A stretch of 64,000 nt of DNA, taken from Ampelocalamus luodianensis (lineage: Eukaryota > Streptophyta > Magnoliopsida > Poales > Poaceae). Below, piece by piece: positions 32,520 to 43,909 of the stretch. Location of the stretch: contig CM070629.1 of the NCBI GenBank assembly GCA_036346255.1, positions 49,908,916 to 49,972,915 on the forward strand. The letters are read 5' to 3'. Every line of letters starts with the position of its first letter. Position 1 is the first letter of the stretch. A program made the translations under genes and the position numbers. The notes below the pieces were generated by a model. That model made no database searches. It saw nothing but the letters and a program-made list of their open reading frames with translations, and was not told where the DNA came from.

Positions 32520-32599
32520 CACGAGCGGCTCTATGATGGATCCGTCGTGATAAGATATCACGACGGCTTTATGTAAGCACCGTGCGTGATATCATCAAT

Positions 32600-34280
32600 A
32601 CTTGAAGGAACGGGTCCCCATCACCACACCGAGCCGACACCGTGTGCCGGATGTTCGAGAAGCCACCGTGGGACGAAGTTTTAAAATCGCTCACTTTCCC
32701 ACCGCAAACTCGGGCGCACGTGGAACAGCGGCGCGTTGCTCTCGATCGAAAAGGCGTGGAGGACCTTCAAGAGCGTGCTTATCACAAAGCACGCGTGAAC
32801 ACGGGTCTAACGCCTTCACGGCGTATAAATTCTTGTCGCGGATATATGGGACGCCTTTGTGCAAATGAAGATGACGCCCGAATTTCTTGAGGAAAGTGCG
32901 ACGCACAAGGCTCTCCGACACTTAACACTTACCCCACAAACTCGGCACCGCTGGTGCGCGGGTAAAACCGCGCAATGGGCGCGGAGGACGCGAACGAAAC
33001 AAGGCCATTTGTCGAGATCACGCACCGCGCGCTCTCTCCCGGTTAAGAGCGAGGGCATCGATTCGCCTTCGCGAAATCTCTTTCACAAACCCGCAGACGG
33101 GATGTGGCCAACCGTGTGGTAAATGTCTTCGAACTACCTAGTTGTTAATAAGTCTATAACTTCATAATGTATATAATAACATGATGACCTCTTACAAGAA
33201 GAATTGAGTTCCGCATGTTCAAGGCTCCTTCCAAGCGCAGGCGAGGAGAAGGATATACTAACTATGGCCCCGGGAAACAAGGAGCATCCGGTCGCACGCG
33301 AGGCAAAGGGGTTAACGATCTTGGAGGATGGATTCCCAGGGCGACTCACCGCACGATAGGAGCAGGAAGAGATCCAAGGCCGAGTACGACACGGTGTTGG
33401 AACATGTGCTTACTTCAAAATTTGAAGGAAGAGAACGGTGCTTCTCGCAAAATTTGAAGAAAAGATAGCAAGATTGCGGGACCAAGTAAATCAACTACTA
33501 CTCCTCAACAACCGATGCAAGCCGCCCCGTTGTTTTGGTAGGCGATCCTCCTCAACATCGAGTAGCGTCGCGTCCACGCAAAATTGTGAACATGATGATG
33601 TCTAATTACCTATCGACGACATCAAGGTAATGTACATCTCTGAATGCTCCAAAGATAGACCTATAGGACGCCTTAGCTAATTGCGTGTCGTTTTGTAGGA
33701 GCCGACGACCGCACACTCCAAGTGAGGATGGTTGGGATGTCTATTGAGGTCAAGCGGGGTGGTGTATCCATGCAATGAAGGGATAGTGCGACGGTACCCG
33801 TGTGGCGCAGGTTACGCCAGGTCCGTGGACATGGTACATGATAATTTTAGGGTCGTCATTGGAGATTCGCCCAACGACAAAATCATAACACTAGGGATGC
33901 CTGTGCATTTTTATTCGATGGCCAAAGAAGGACATCGCTGGACCTGCAGTGCCGCCTCAACCTTCGATGACTCCACCCAAACCATCTCCACACGACCATG
34001 CCTCTCGAATTCAACTTTTGAAGGACATCGTCCCGACCTGCAGCGCCTCAACTTTTGATGACTCTACCCCAACCATCTCGACACGACCATGTCTCTCCAA
34101 CAGACCTCCATGATCGCACCTCAACCTTCGCTTGAAGCCCGCCTCATCGGTTCCGTGGAGAAGACACCGAACGAACAAAAAAGCGTGCCGCCAGTCGGTT
34201 CGAGTCGTCGACAGAGGAAGACGCGTGGCGAGCAAGTCGTTCGTGACAAATCAAAATCGAAGAACATTAAGGCGCTTCCG
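32600..34280 (+). pseudogene. CACTA second gene, Transposase_24-like part
   Basis: Pieces in successive frames read HRVPDVREATVGRSFKI, MTPEFLEESATHKALR, AGKTAQWAR and GIDSPSRNLFHKPADGMW, and after an intron-like AT-rich gap GRTRGKGVNDLGGWIPRA (about 33290-33345). Later GVVYPCNEGIV, MVHDNFRVVIGDSPNDKIIT and LGMPVHF (33755-33915) follow. EFLEES...KALR, GKTAQWA and HPGRTRGKGV are the usual blocks of the plant En/Spm-associated proteins filed as Transposase_24. The gene is divergent from the transposase and shares the internal repeat array as upstream region. Its role is probably DNA binding at the element ends; that is inference from En/Spm TnpA. Heavily frameshifted. Confidence 0.68.
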
Positions 34281-35498
34281 CCTCCTAACCCTAAGAAATA
34301 CTCTTTCGGAAGTCCGTTGGCGACGAGCACAATATTAGCCTCGCTGGATTAGGTTGTCGAGTTTGCATAGCCGGTACTTGCGTAAGACCAAAGAGAAAGG
34401 GTGCGCGATGGAATCACCGCCGATACACGGAGGACTATTTCCTCCACGAGCCGCCCTTCATCGTGGGCTTCGGCGACTTATTCGACCTATTCAACCTCAA
34501 AGCCCTCGATGCCTCACTTCTACGATCTTTGGACATCGTAAGTGTGTACAATCAAGTTCTACATTCACGTACATTCACGTAATATAACAACTCATTGCTT
34601 ATGTATAGATACATGATTAAAACTGCCCGGCGATAAGAACCGGCGGGTTTCCTCGACCCACACGTGGTCTCTGAGCAAACCATCTTGGCAGACGCATCCT
34701 ACGTCGAGAAATACATAACGGCAGGATTGCTTGCTCAAAACTACGGGGACTACATAATGGTGCCCTACAACCGGAAGTAAGTGCTTCACTACTTGCTATA
34801 CAAATTTCATTTGTACTTTATACGCTATATGAACTTAGGTTTAATGACTATAGCGACATACATGAGTAGGTATCACCGATCCTTCTAGTCATTATACCAA
34901 AGAGGAATCAGGTGCTATACCTTGATTCCCTAATGAAAAAAGGCCACGACTTCACCCTTGTGCAAGAAGTACTCGACAGGTGTGCTCATTTCCTCCATAC
35001 ATAACTCTATTGTAGTCTTCCTTCGTTTGAAATGGCCGAGGTTAACTTTTTGAAACATGTAGGTCGCTCATCTCCTATATTGCCGAGGAGGGCTATACAA
35101 GGGAACGAACGCCACACTTAATTACAGGACGCGATTTCCGACACGTGCTACAACACAATAATCCTATATCATACTGTAATAATGCGTCTCGAACCGACTA
35201 TACCTATATATGTAATTCTATTTTTTCAAAGCCGACAAAGAAAAGGCATGTGCATTCTACGTTTGCCATCATATGCAGATTCTCATGAGTGCTAGGTTGC
35301 TTGATCCCGAGGTTGGTCAATCTTGCAATAATTGCTAATTATAAATTTAAATATATATGTGTAACACTTTACTCTTGTTTGTAGGTTTTGAATATAGATT
35401 TAGATTCACTGCTCGTAAAGAGACCTCGGATGTTCGAGGAGGCTCGCACCTTCATCATGACGGATATCATTGCGGCCAACGGAGAGTTTCACTACTGA
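34281..35498 (+). pseudogene. CACTA second gene, Ulp1 protease-like (C48) part
   Basis: EDYFLHEPPFIVGFGDLF and DLFNLKALDASLL (34428-34530), GFLDPHVVSEQTILADASY and GDYIMVPYNR (34645-34775), LLVIIPKRNQVLYLDSLMKK (34880-34940) and FYVCHHMQILMSA (35257-35295) can be read as exons separated by GT..AG introns. The last exon ends TDIIAANGEFHY and a stop at 35498. Ulp1-like cysteine proteases attached to CACTA genes are known in plants. The catalytic His context, normally HWILLVI, is hit by a small deletion (HRSF), and the active Cys lies in the CAFYVC block. Not functional as it stands. Confidence 0.7.
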
Positions 35499-35734
35499 AC
35501 GACCTCGAAACAATTAATATATATTTGATATAGTTGTAATTCACTTTGAATAGTTGTAATTCAATGGTACACTAGCGACAATATTTGATATATGTTGGTT
35601 TGTAATTGACAATGATCACTTTGGGTTGTCAACGATTGATTTATCTGTGATGTATCTATTTTCTGCCTGCTTATTTTCAGAGGGCATGGCTAGCAATTCT
35701 TGAGGCTAGCCGAAAATTTTTTAAAAAATAGTTA

Positions 35735-36161
35735 GGTGAAGTAACTATCACGCACGGTTTAACAATCAAACCGTCTATGAATATGCATATCCTGCATCGC
35801 TCTATTTAATAACCGTCATGATATACACATATCTCGACGGTTCGTAAATAGAACCGTGCGATATCCTTTTATCACGATTTGTTCTATCTACGAACCGTCA
35901 GGATATGTGCATATCACGAGCGGTTAAATAATTAGAACCGCTCGATATGTGCATATCATGCACGGTTCTTTAATAGAGCCGTCGTGATAATTAGATAGCA
36001 TGACGGTTATATAATTAGAACCGCTTGTGTTGTGACTTATCACGACGGATTTTTAACCGTCGTGATAACCACTGCTTATCACGACATATAAAAACATGAG
36101 CGGTTCGGAACCGCCGTGATGACTGCTCCAACCGCTCGTGATGAGGCTGTGTGTAGTAGTG
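35735..36161. repeat. Right subterminal repeats and terminus of CACTA element
   Basis: About twelve ATCACGAGCGGTT and AACCGTCATGATA units precede the terminus. Several are shortened to AACCGTCGTGATA. The mixture of direct and inverted copies mirrors the left end. Confidence 0.85.
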
Positions 36162-36377
36162 AATGCTCGACTTATCTCCATCCTACTGTGCACTAGTGTG
36201 TCAAATTTTAAGTTAATTAACTATTAAAATTTTTTTGTTGTTAATTTTACTAGTTCTAAAGTAAATTTTAGCAAATAAAGTTTATCTAAGTTGTTAATCT
36301 ATTCACCACGGGCGTAAAGCCCGCTCTGATACCAACTATAACACATCGGTCGAACAAGGAGCCCGGAATGCCACTAA

Positions 36378-39328
36378 GGGCCTGTTTGGCACGACTGTAG
36401 TTTTTCTAAAGCAGCTTCCTGCTGGGCTGCAGGGCTGAATAGCTGGGTTGAAGAGGTTTGGTATTTGGCTGTCTGACTTTTAGATAGGATGGCTAGAGTT
36501 TCTGAGATGGAGAATTTTCGAAATGCCCTTGAGGCAAGTAATGGCTTGTTTGATGCCATTTAACAGCAATTAATGCAATTGGCAACAAATAACAACAATT
36601 AATGATAATTAATGACACTAATGCAATTGACTATAATTAACGCAATTGACTACAATTAAGGATGATTACTACAATTATCGCAATTGACTACAATTACCAC
36701 AATTGACTACAATTCACGCAATAAAGAAGAATTATTACAATAAACAATTATTACATAAATACAATAATATTTATTGCAATAAGTAATAATTACAACAAAT
36801 AATTATTACAATAAAAATTATTATATAAATAATTATTACAATACAAAATTATTACATAATTAATGAATTTATGCATTTGTATCCACGACAAACATGTTAC
36901 TTTCTCAATATTTTTGCAATTTGTACAATTGAACATTATTAAAGAATTAACATTTGAGAATGTAACTTTTTGCTTCAAAGAAAATAATTTTATTTCTTTG
37001 TAACATTCATAGGTACAATCGAAGTATTGGAGTACACCAGAAGTAGGGAAAAAGGTACAAATTACAATATCAAAAGAGATAAATTTTAAATACTACATTT
37101 ATTCCTAGAAATGTGCACATCTCCATTCATTTAAATAAATTGCCAATTGATACTTCCAACCTACAGTCACTGAAGATAATAGAGCAATGAAATAGTACAC
37201 AAGAAAATTTCATATATATTCCCAACCGTAAATATTTAACTTACACAAAATATCATATTCCTTGTATCATGAAAATAGACTAGGCCCCAAAAACATACTG
37301 CATATTTTTATGTCCTACTACGTATTACCATGCCTAACCGAAGGAAAGGAATATTAATAAAACAAACAGACAACATGTTGACCAACCATAGGCTCAACAC
37401 AAGTAGGTTCAGAATTAAATAAGAAGACATGAAGAATCAAACAATAATGCTTCTTTGGCAAAATGGTGTGCATTGGACAATCAAGAAGACTATCATATAA
37501 TTGGTTAGTAACATTTTGATGCATTATTACAGTCGAACTTGAAATGTGGAATTGTTAGTAATATCAAACTCACTGAGCAAGGATGCAGGGCTCTGTAGGC
37601 TGATGGCATGGTATCATGATTCCAGTATATATTATGTTCTAGAATTCTACACGGGATACAAAATTGCTTACCTCCCCATCCAAGCTTTGTGTATCCTTTC
37701 CTCCACTCTTCTTCTCCAATACATAACCAAGAAGATGATATCTAGGATTACAAAAGAGTAAAAGACCATGTCACCATTCAATCATCATTTCTTTAATCAA
37801 AGCAAACCAAACTTCAGGTTCCTGTGAAGGGTTTCCATTATAAGCACTACCCTGTTGAAATGAACTACACCTGTCTACCAATATGCACACACGTAGGATC
37901 AAATTAAGTACACTTTCACAATTTTTAACACACAATCGAGTCATAATTCAACTCTAAAAAAAAATCAAATTTCCACAAAAAGCTTCAACTTTCAACAGTA
38001 CTACACACAACGATTCCTCAAAATCTACCAAAAAGAGTGAAAAAAAAGAGTGCAATAGGATAGAGGGATGTGCAATTTCACAGTTTTTGGTGCCCATCAG
38101 GCTATAATTAGATGCACATTGCTATGAATTGATCAAAATTTCACATTTCCCACCCAATTCTTCACCTTCCATGCTCTGTGCAATTTTGGAATGTCACCTT
38201 CAATTGTCAGTTCCCAACCACTCACCTGTTTTCAAGGGTCAGCCAATGGAATAGCAATGGCATTAAGTAGGATTTTTCTCTACAATCATGTATAAGAATA
38301 AAAACCTGTTCTAGAAACTTTTTAGAAGAATCTTCTGACATGGCATGAATATCCTTTGAATTGCATCGAACACAACTCTTCTTTATTAATTTTGAAACAA
38401 CACAAATGCCTAGATAGATGCCTCACAACCACATTACTGATAATTGATAAATGAGATGCATGCACTGGGAGGAGGGATAGTCTAGAATTACCATGTTGAC
38501 ACAATTGAGGGCAAAATATAGATGTTGAACTCTATAACTCCAATATTAGCAATCAAAGGAGGAATTCGAATTCTTGCAAATGTTATATTCTTACCAATGA
38601 TGCTATGTTCCTAAGATGCTACTAGAAAGTCAAACTTCAACTATCTCAACAGATGGAATATCCAGGAGAAATCAGAAACCCCTTTGAAGCTATAAAATTG
38701 GAGCACCAAGCATTTTGCTATCGGGTGAGAAGGGAGTCGGGGGAGGAGGCGTCGTTGCAGCGTGAGCGGGCAGAGGATGAGGGAGCCAGAGGTGAGGTGG
38801 AGGTGCCAGGGGAGGAAGGAGAGTGGTGAGGTGGCCAGATCAGGGTGGAGGGAGGAGGAGACGAGGCGGAGATGCCGGTGGAGAGAGCCAGAGAAGGAGG
38901 AGGGGCTGCATTTGGGGAGGAGGGACCGCAGCGGCGAAGGAGGAGGGAGTCGGAGGTGCCAAGTCGAAGGACAAGGACGAGATCCAGATCCTAGATCTGG
39001 GCCACACGAGCGCTGGGGAGGAGGCCGTCGGGGAGGAGAAAGCCCGGGGAGGAGGCGGGCATGGGAGTAGGGAGCCGAGCGAGTGTGCGGGGGGAGGGTG
39101 GGTGGTGGGGTGTTATGGAGTGGCATTCAGCAGGTAATTACCCCCAAACTTCGGGGGTAATTTCGGAACGAAGGCTATGGGAAGCCGCGGAAGCTCCCCG
39201 CGGGTGGCTTTCATCTCTCACGCGTTGTAACATGAAGTCGCTTTGGAGAAAAGTGGCTGTGAAAAGCCACCCATTTTGGACGGCCGCTTTTTCTGGTGGT
39301 CAAGTCGGCCTGTCCCAAACACAGCTTG
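36378..39328. mobile_element. Possible non-autonomous hAT/MITE-like element
   Basis: GGGCCTGTTTGGCACGAC at the left and, inverted at the right, GCTGTGTTTGGGACAGGCC resemble the terminal GGCCTGTTTGG of grass hAT-like elements; the similarity is imperfect. The interior has AT-rich short repeats (36540-36980), non-coding AT-rich sequence, and a purine-rich GC block (38690-39110). No transposase is seen and no 8-bp duplication is clear. Confidence 0.4.
36540..36860. repeat. Degenerate CAATTGACTACAATTA-type tandem repeats
   Basis: The words ACAATTGACTACAATTA and AATAATTATTACAATAA recur with slight changes over about 320 bp. Low-complexity sequence without coding potential. Confidence 0.7.
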
Positions 39329-39334
39329 AGCTAC

Positions 39335-41488
39335 AATAACTATTAATTTTAACAACAATTTACAATAAATTCCAGCAAGCAATCCACTGACGAAACCCGT
39401 CCACTGGTCACACTAAAACAAGCATGACAATTTGGCAAGCATAAATATTTTATCTCTAGGTTGCATGGTAGTACAATAATTAAAGAATCAAGTAAAACCA
39501 ATCACATAAGTCCATTGAATGAATAATCAAACTCCAACCAATCTTCTAGAGTTATTCAGTTCCTACCATGTCGTAAAGGAAAATCCATTACACTACAATA
39601 AAGTTTTCTCATGGAAAATGAATCATGTAATGGTGGTGTATGCAGTTATTCCAAGTCTGCTATCCCTTCCTAGGTGGTATGTTATCAACGGTCACTTAAA
39701 AATAATAGTAGAGCAAGAGTGAGTACATAACTCAACAAGTACAATAATAAACAATAAATAATGATTAATCAACCATAAATAATGTCATCATTAAGATCAA
39801 CTATTTACTTATCTTTATACTCATACTCAAATATCAAATTTTATGTTCATTAAATGCAAGATATCTCTACACTACATGTCTATACGCCCATTTCATCGCT
39901 TATACCGGTATGGCATAAATGAACAGTTGCGACAGTGTTCACCCTTTCATCAAGTCTATCGTCAAAGGAACGGGGACCTCTCCACTCCCATGGAGTCTCT
40001 ACCAACAAGGTAGATATGTGATCACTATGATCACCTTCTTTTCATTCAATGATGCACATGATGCACATTTCAACTTTATTTCAACAATTATTATCCACTA
40101 CTCATCACTTCATAAACACGATTGATATCATAACCATTCACAAGACTTGTAATTAAACAAGGTAATAGCATATACAACATAATGGTAATGAATGATATGG
40201 AATACAACAATCAAACCATCGATCATTGTCTACCATGCACTTGCCTCTTTATCCCCTCGGAGCTAGATAACAAGGCGGTAGTAAGGTACTAGAGGCCACA
40301 CTCTCTAAACAAATAATTCAAAAACATTCTCAAAATCACATCATCACAACACCAAAATGTCGTACTAATCGCCCTCACATGTCTACACCAAAATGACACA
40401 AATAACTCGATTCTACCGGACGTACTACCCATTGTACCAGTAGTAAAAATGCTCTAACATATTCATATGAACCCCAAATTCAGCAAACCAATACTTTCTG
40501 GAATCCCCATGAAATTTACTACAACTTCTTAGTTATGATGAACTCCTGAATCCACCGTTTACTTCCCCGAAGACTGTCCCAGAATCTATTAGGACAGACC
40601 ACTCCACAATTTCATATCTTTATTTCTAAAACTTGCAAAGTTATGAACAATACCTATTCTAGAATCTACTCAAAAAATTTCAGCTTATTCAAGTTATCAC
40701 CAAAATTTAATTAATTCATTTACTAGGTGTAAACAGGCCAACTTCACGACATCTACCAAGGACGTCTGTTTTCTGGATAGCGGCATTCCCAAGTCTGTAA
40801 TATTTCCCTCGCAATTCCAAATCTAGTGTTATAGACCTTTCTGAAAATCTAACAAAATTCTCTACATATTTTCTCATTAGATGAAACTCTGAATCCGAGC
40901 CTAAATACCTCTAATTGCTCCTACAAGGTTCTGCGTCGAAACTCGACGAATTAGGGCATACAAAAAGCTATCCTTCCCTTGGGAAAGATGATCTACGAAT
41001 CGAACAATGACTAATCCATGGTAATTCTAGGGATTATCAGATGTTTACCTTGTAGAACACGATGTTGATCATGAACTCGCAAAATTTCTCTCGCTCCCTT
41101 CTTTTCTTCTTCCTCCTTCCTCCTTCCTCCCTTCTTCTTGCTACCCTAGCTAACACCAGAACACACCACCACCACTAGTGGCAGGGGCTTTGTAGGGCAT
41201 TGGTAGGGGAGAGGAGGGCGCAAGGAGCGATAGAGGGTGGAGGCAGGGGCAGCGCCAAAGGGGCAGGGAGGGGGTGGGTGCAGTAGGGGTGTAGAGGTGG
41301 CTGCTAAGGTTAGGCTACCGTCCCCCTAGTTCCTCATATGACTGGCCCCCTCTTGGGCCGAGTCGCCGTGGGTCAAAGACCCAAGGTCCAAGTTTCCCAC
41401 AAATTCTGATTTCCCCCCTTTTATTTCCTTTTATTCCATCTCTAATTCAATTAATCCTTCTAATGTAATTAGGGATATCACACGATTC
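39335..41488 (-). repeat. Possible solo LTR of a Ty3 element
   Basis: Read on minus it starts TGTGATATCCCTAATTAC, and has a GC-rich then purine-rich leader-like part (AGGAAGGAGGAAGGAGG near 41110-41130) followed by a long AT-rich body, the arrangement seen in the Tekay LTRs at 12759 and 21558. The far end is not sharp and no target duplication was found. No coding sequence inside. Confidence 0.35.
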
Positions 41489-42649
41489 TACCTTGAAAAG
41501 TTGATATCCTTACTATTGTCATGCTAGGAATATTATCCACTATTGGTAATAATATTTGTGGAATTTTAGAATGGTATTTGAGGCTTATGCTTAGTCATAC
41601 TTAGGTCAATAATAGTATAAATAGTGGAATTCGGTAAAATAAAGTTTTGGACACTATGGGCAAGGACGGAGCATGGCGTCGGCCAACCTGGGCCGCCCCC
41701 CTAGCATTTTAGAAGAAAAAATTTATCAGCATATACGTAGTCCACAGTCGATCCAATTTGGTCAGGTTAGGTCCATCTAGAAGGCCCATTGTTTTGCCTA
41801 CTACTAGTTACAATACTACTCAGCGAGACAGCGACTTTAATCGCACGATGGCGAAGCACGAAAGCAGTAGACTAGGCGACAAAGCGCTCGCCGTAGGTGT
41901 GTTGCGGGCTTGCTGCGATCGGGCCTAGTGGTGACGACAGATGCACAACCGACGGCCGAAGAGCCAAGTTTTGTGCGCCGCGTAGGGCGTGCAGGCAGTA
42001 GTGAGCAATGTGCTTCTGAATTTTCTTTGATCTTTAGCCCTGTTGAGATTTTTCTCAAGTTCCGTCACTAACTATGGGAAAGTGTTTTTGCATAAGGTTG
42101 GATAGAGGGGTTACCTCGCTCTTTGGGATAAAAACGTGAAAATAAAATGATTTGGATTTAGATGAGTGGTTTGTCGAGACCGGTGTAGTTTGCACGAGAA
42201 CTCAGTTTGTATTGGCCTCGTCCGGGTAAGTAAGGACCAAATTTGGTGCCATTGAATCAACCATTTTTAGTGTCACCACATGTCCAAAATGGCCTGAATT
42301 CTCTGTTTTTTTTCCCGAAAGATTGTAGGGGAGACCCATACAATATAAATTAATTAATAAATAAGAAGGAACAAATAGTTACAGAGGAAGAGACAGAATT
42401 TTATTGTTTTTTTATCCTCCATTCCCCTTCATGCCTCTCTCATGATCCTGGCTGAGCTCGCCTTAGTTGTCGGTGGGCAAGCACCCCTGCTAATGCCTCC
42501 TCCCGACCATTTCCTTGCGCCACCGCAGCCGCTGCAACATAATTCTGATGAGAAACAATAATCAATCCTTAATCACGTGTAGTGTCGCCCAGAAAAATGT
42601 TGCGTCCGTTGGCCATTCTAGTGCTGACAACCTCGATCACACCCACCCA
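41489..42649. other. Unassigned interval
   Basis: No gene recognised. GGCAAGGACGGAGC with a nearby run of C (41660-41705) resembles the ends of some grass DNA transposons, but no partner end was found. Confidence 0.3.
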
Positions 42650-43612
42650 TCACGGATTTTTTTTAAAATTTTTTAATAATATTTTAAAGTTAAGCTCCTG
42701 TTAACTTTATTTTCAATTCTAACTCCTTTGATCACATCATAATTCATGGTGTAGCTAAACTATTCTGTCACCACTTTTCTCGGCGTGGCCAAATCTGCCA
42801 CGCAAACCATTGTACGCACGTCATGCCAGCGTGGAGGGTATGCGTGGTCCAGTCCTTGTTGTTGTCACGCCAGTACTCATGGTGTGACAAGCGTGCCTTG
42901 TCATGCCAACGCGCGTGGTGCGATAGATATGATTTTAGAGGTGCACGTTATTTATTGAATTTGCATATCATATAAGCCAAAAATTTCAGCTCACATGACT
43001 GGAAGGGGTTCTATGATGAAGAAATCTTATGATTGCTGCAAAAGATACATGGATTATTTGGGTGGAAAGATGAACTTTTCAGGCGTCTCGAAGTAAGCTA
43101 TGTTCTGTGAGACGAGCTGGACGATTGAATGATACTAGGATAACATAACGCGAGGCCAAATTAATAATCAGGATGCAAATAGAATATAACTTATCTCTTC
43201 GATCTGGACCACGCCCGGGCGACGAGGAGCGCTGGTGCAGTCGCTGGTCTCACTAGCAGGAGCATTCCCCTTGTTTGCCGCGTGCTTGACCTGGTCGTAC
43301 TCGACTTCTGCTCGGTGTTCTCTACCACCACTCTGTCACGCCACATACATTGGCGTGACAAGGCAGGCTTGTCACACCATGAGTATTGGCATGGCAACAA
43401 CCACGCATGCCCTCCACGCAGGCACAGTGTGCGCACGATGGTTTGTGTGGCAGGTTTGGCCACGCCGAGGAAAGTAGCGTGACAGAATGGTTTGGCCACG
43501 CTGCGAGTTATGGCGTGACCAAAGATATCAGAATTTAAAATAAAATTAGCGAGAGGTTAACTTTAAAATATTATTAAAAAAGAATTAAATAATAAAAAAG
43601 ACATCGGATTAT
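42650..43612. mobile_element. Fold-back element with arms of about 280 bp
   Basis: The left arm (42650-42935, with GGCGTGGCCAAATCTGCCACGC and CTCATGGTGTGACAAGC) is the inverse of the right arm (43335-43612, with GTTTGGCCACGCCGAGG and GCTTGTCACACCATGAG). About 400 bp lie between. Both arms also share an AT-rich outer part (TTTTTTAATAATATTTTAAA). This fits a fold-back or Mutator-like non-autonomous element. No target duplication is evident and there is no gene inside. Confidence 0.75.
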
Positions 43613-43909
43613 GCACCGTTAATGAAAAAGAAAGAGCTTCTCTAGCCAGACTATATGCTATTTGACTGCCTTCTAGAGATAAGGAAATGAGGGATTGACA
43701 TCATCTGTTGTTGCATTGGCAATGGTAGAGGAGTACAGTGTCGTGATATTGTCAGATCTGAGCCATCCGATCCGAGAAGAATGACTCGGATCAACCACTA
43801 CAGTGATGCTACAATGTTTGCAACAGAACTAATGTTGCAGTACAATTGCTAGAGTACGTTGTAGTGCCTTGCTACAAATAGAAAATCACATTCTTGTCCT
43901 TTGGCTTCT

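Larger units (their letters stand above)
25990..36161. mobile_element. Complete CACTA (En/Spm-type) transposon, 10.2 kb
   Basis: It begins CACTACTACAAAACAGG at 25990 and ends CTGTGTGTAGTAGTG at 36161, so the termini are inverted CACTACTACA. The three bases AAT flank it on both sides (25987-25989 and 36162-36164), the expected 3-bp target duplication. Both ends carry arrays of TATCACGAGCGGTT and AACCGTCTGTGATA subterminal repeats. Inside are a minus-strand TNP2-type transposase, a divergent plus-strand second gene and a captured F-box-type gene. All coding parts are broken, so this copy is not autonomous. Confidence 0.93.

Noticed and set aside
38641..39126. 161-codon Pro/Ser-rich frame on minus
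   Set aside because: Low-complexity purine/pyrimidine-biased DNA on the opposite strand; no homology recognised and no splice or promoter context.
43191..43499. Opposing open frames near 43.2-43.5 kb
   Set aside because: They fall across the right arm of the fold-back element and its loop and do not persist in the left arm.
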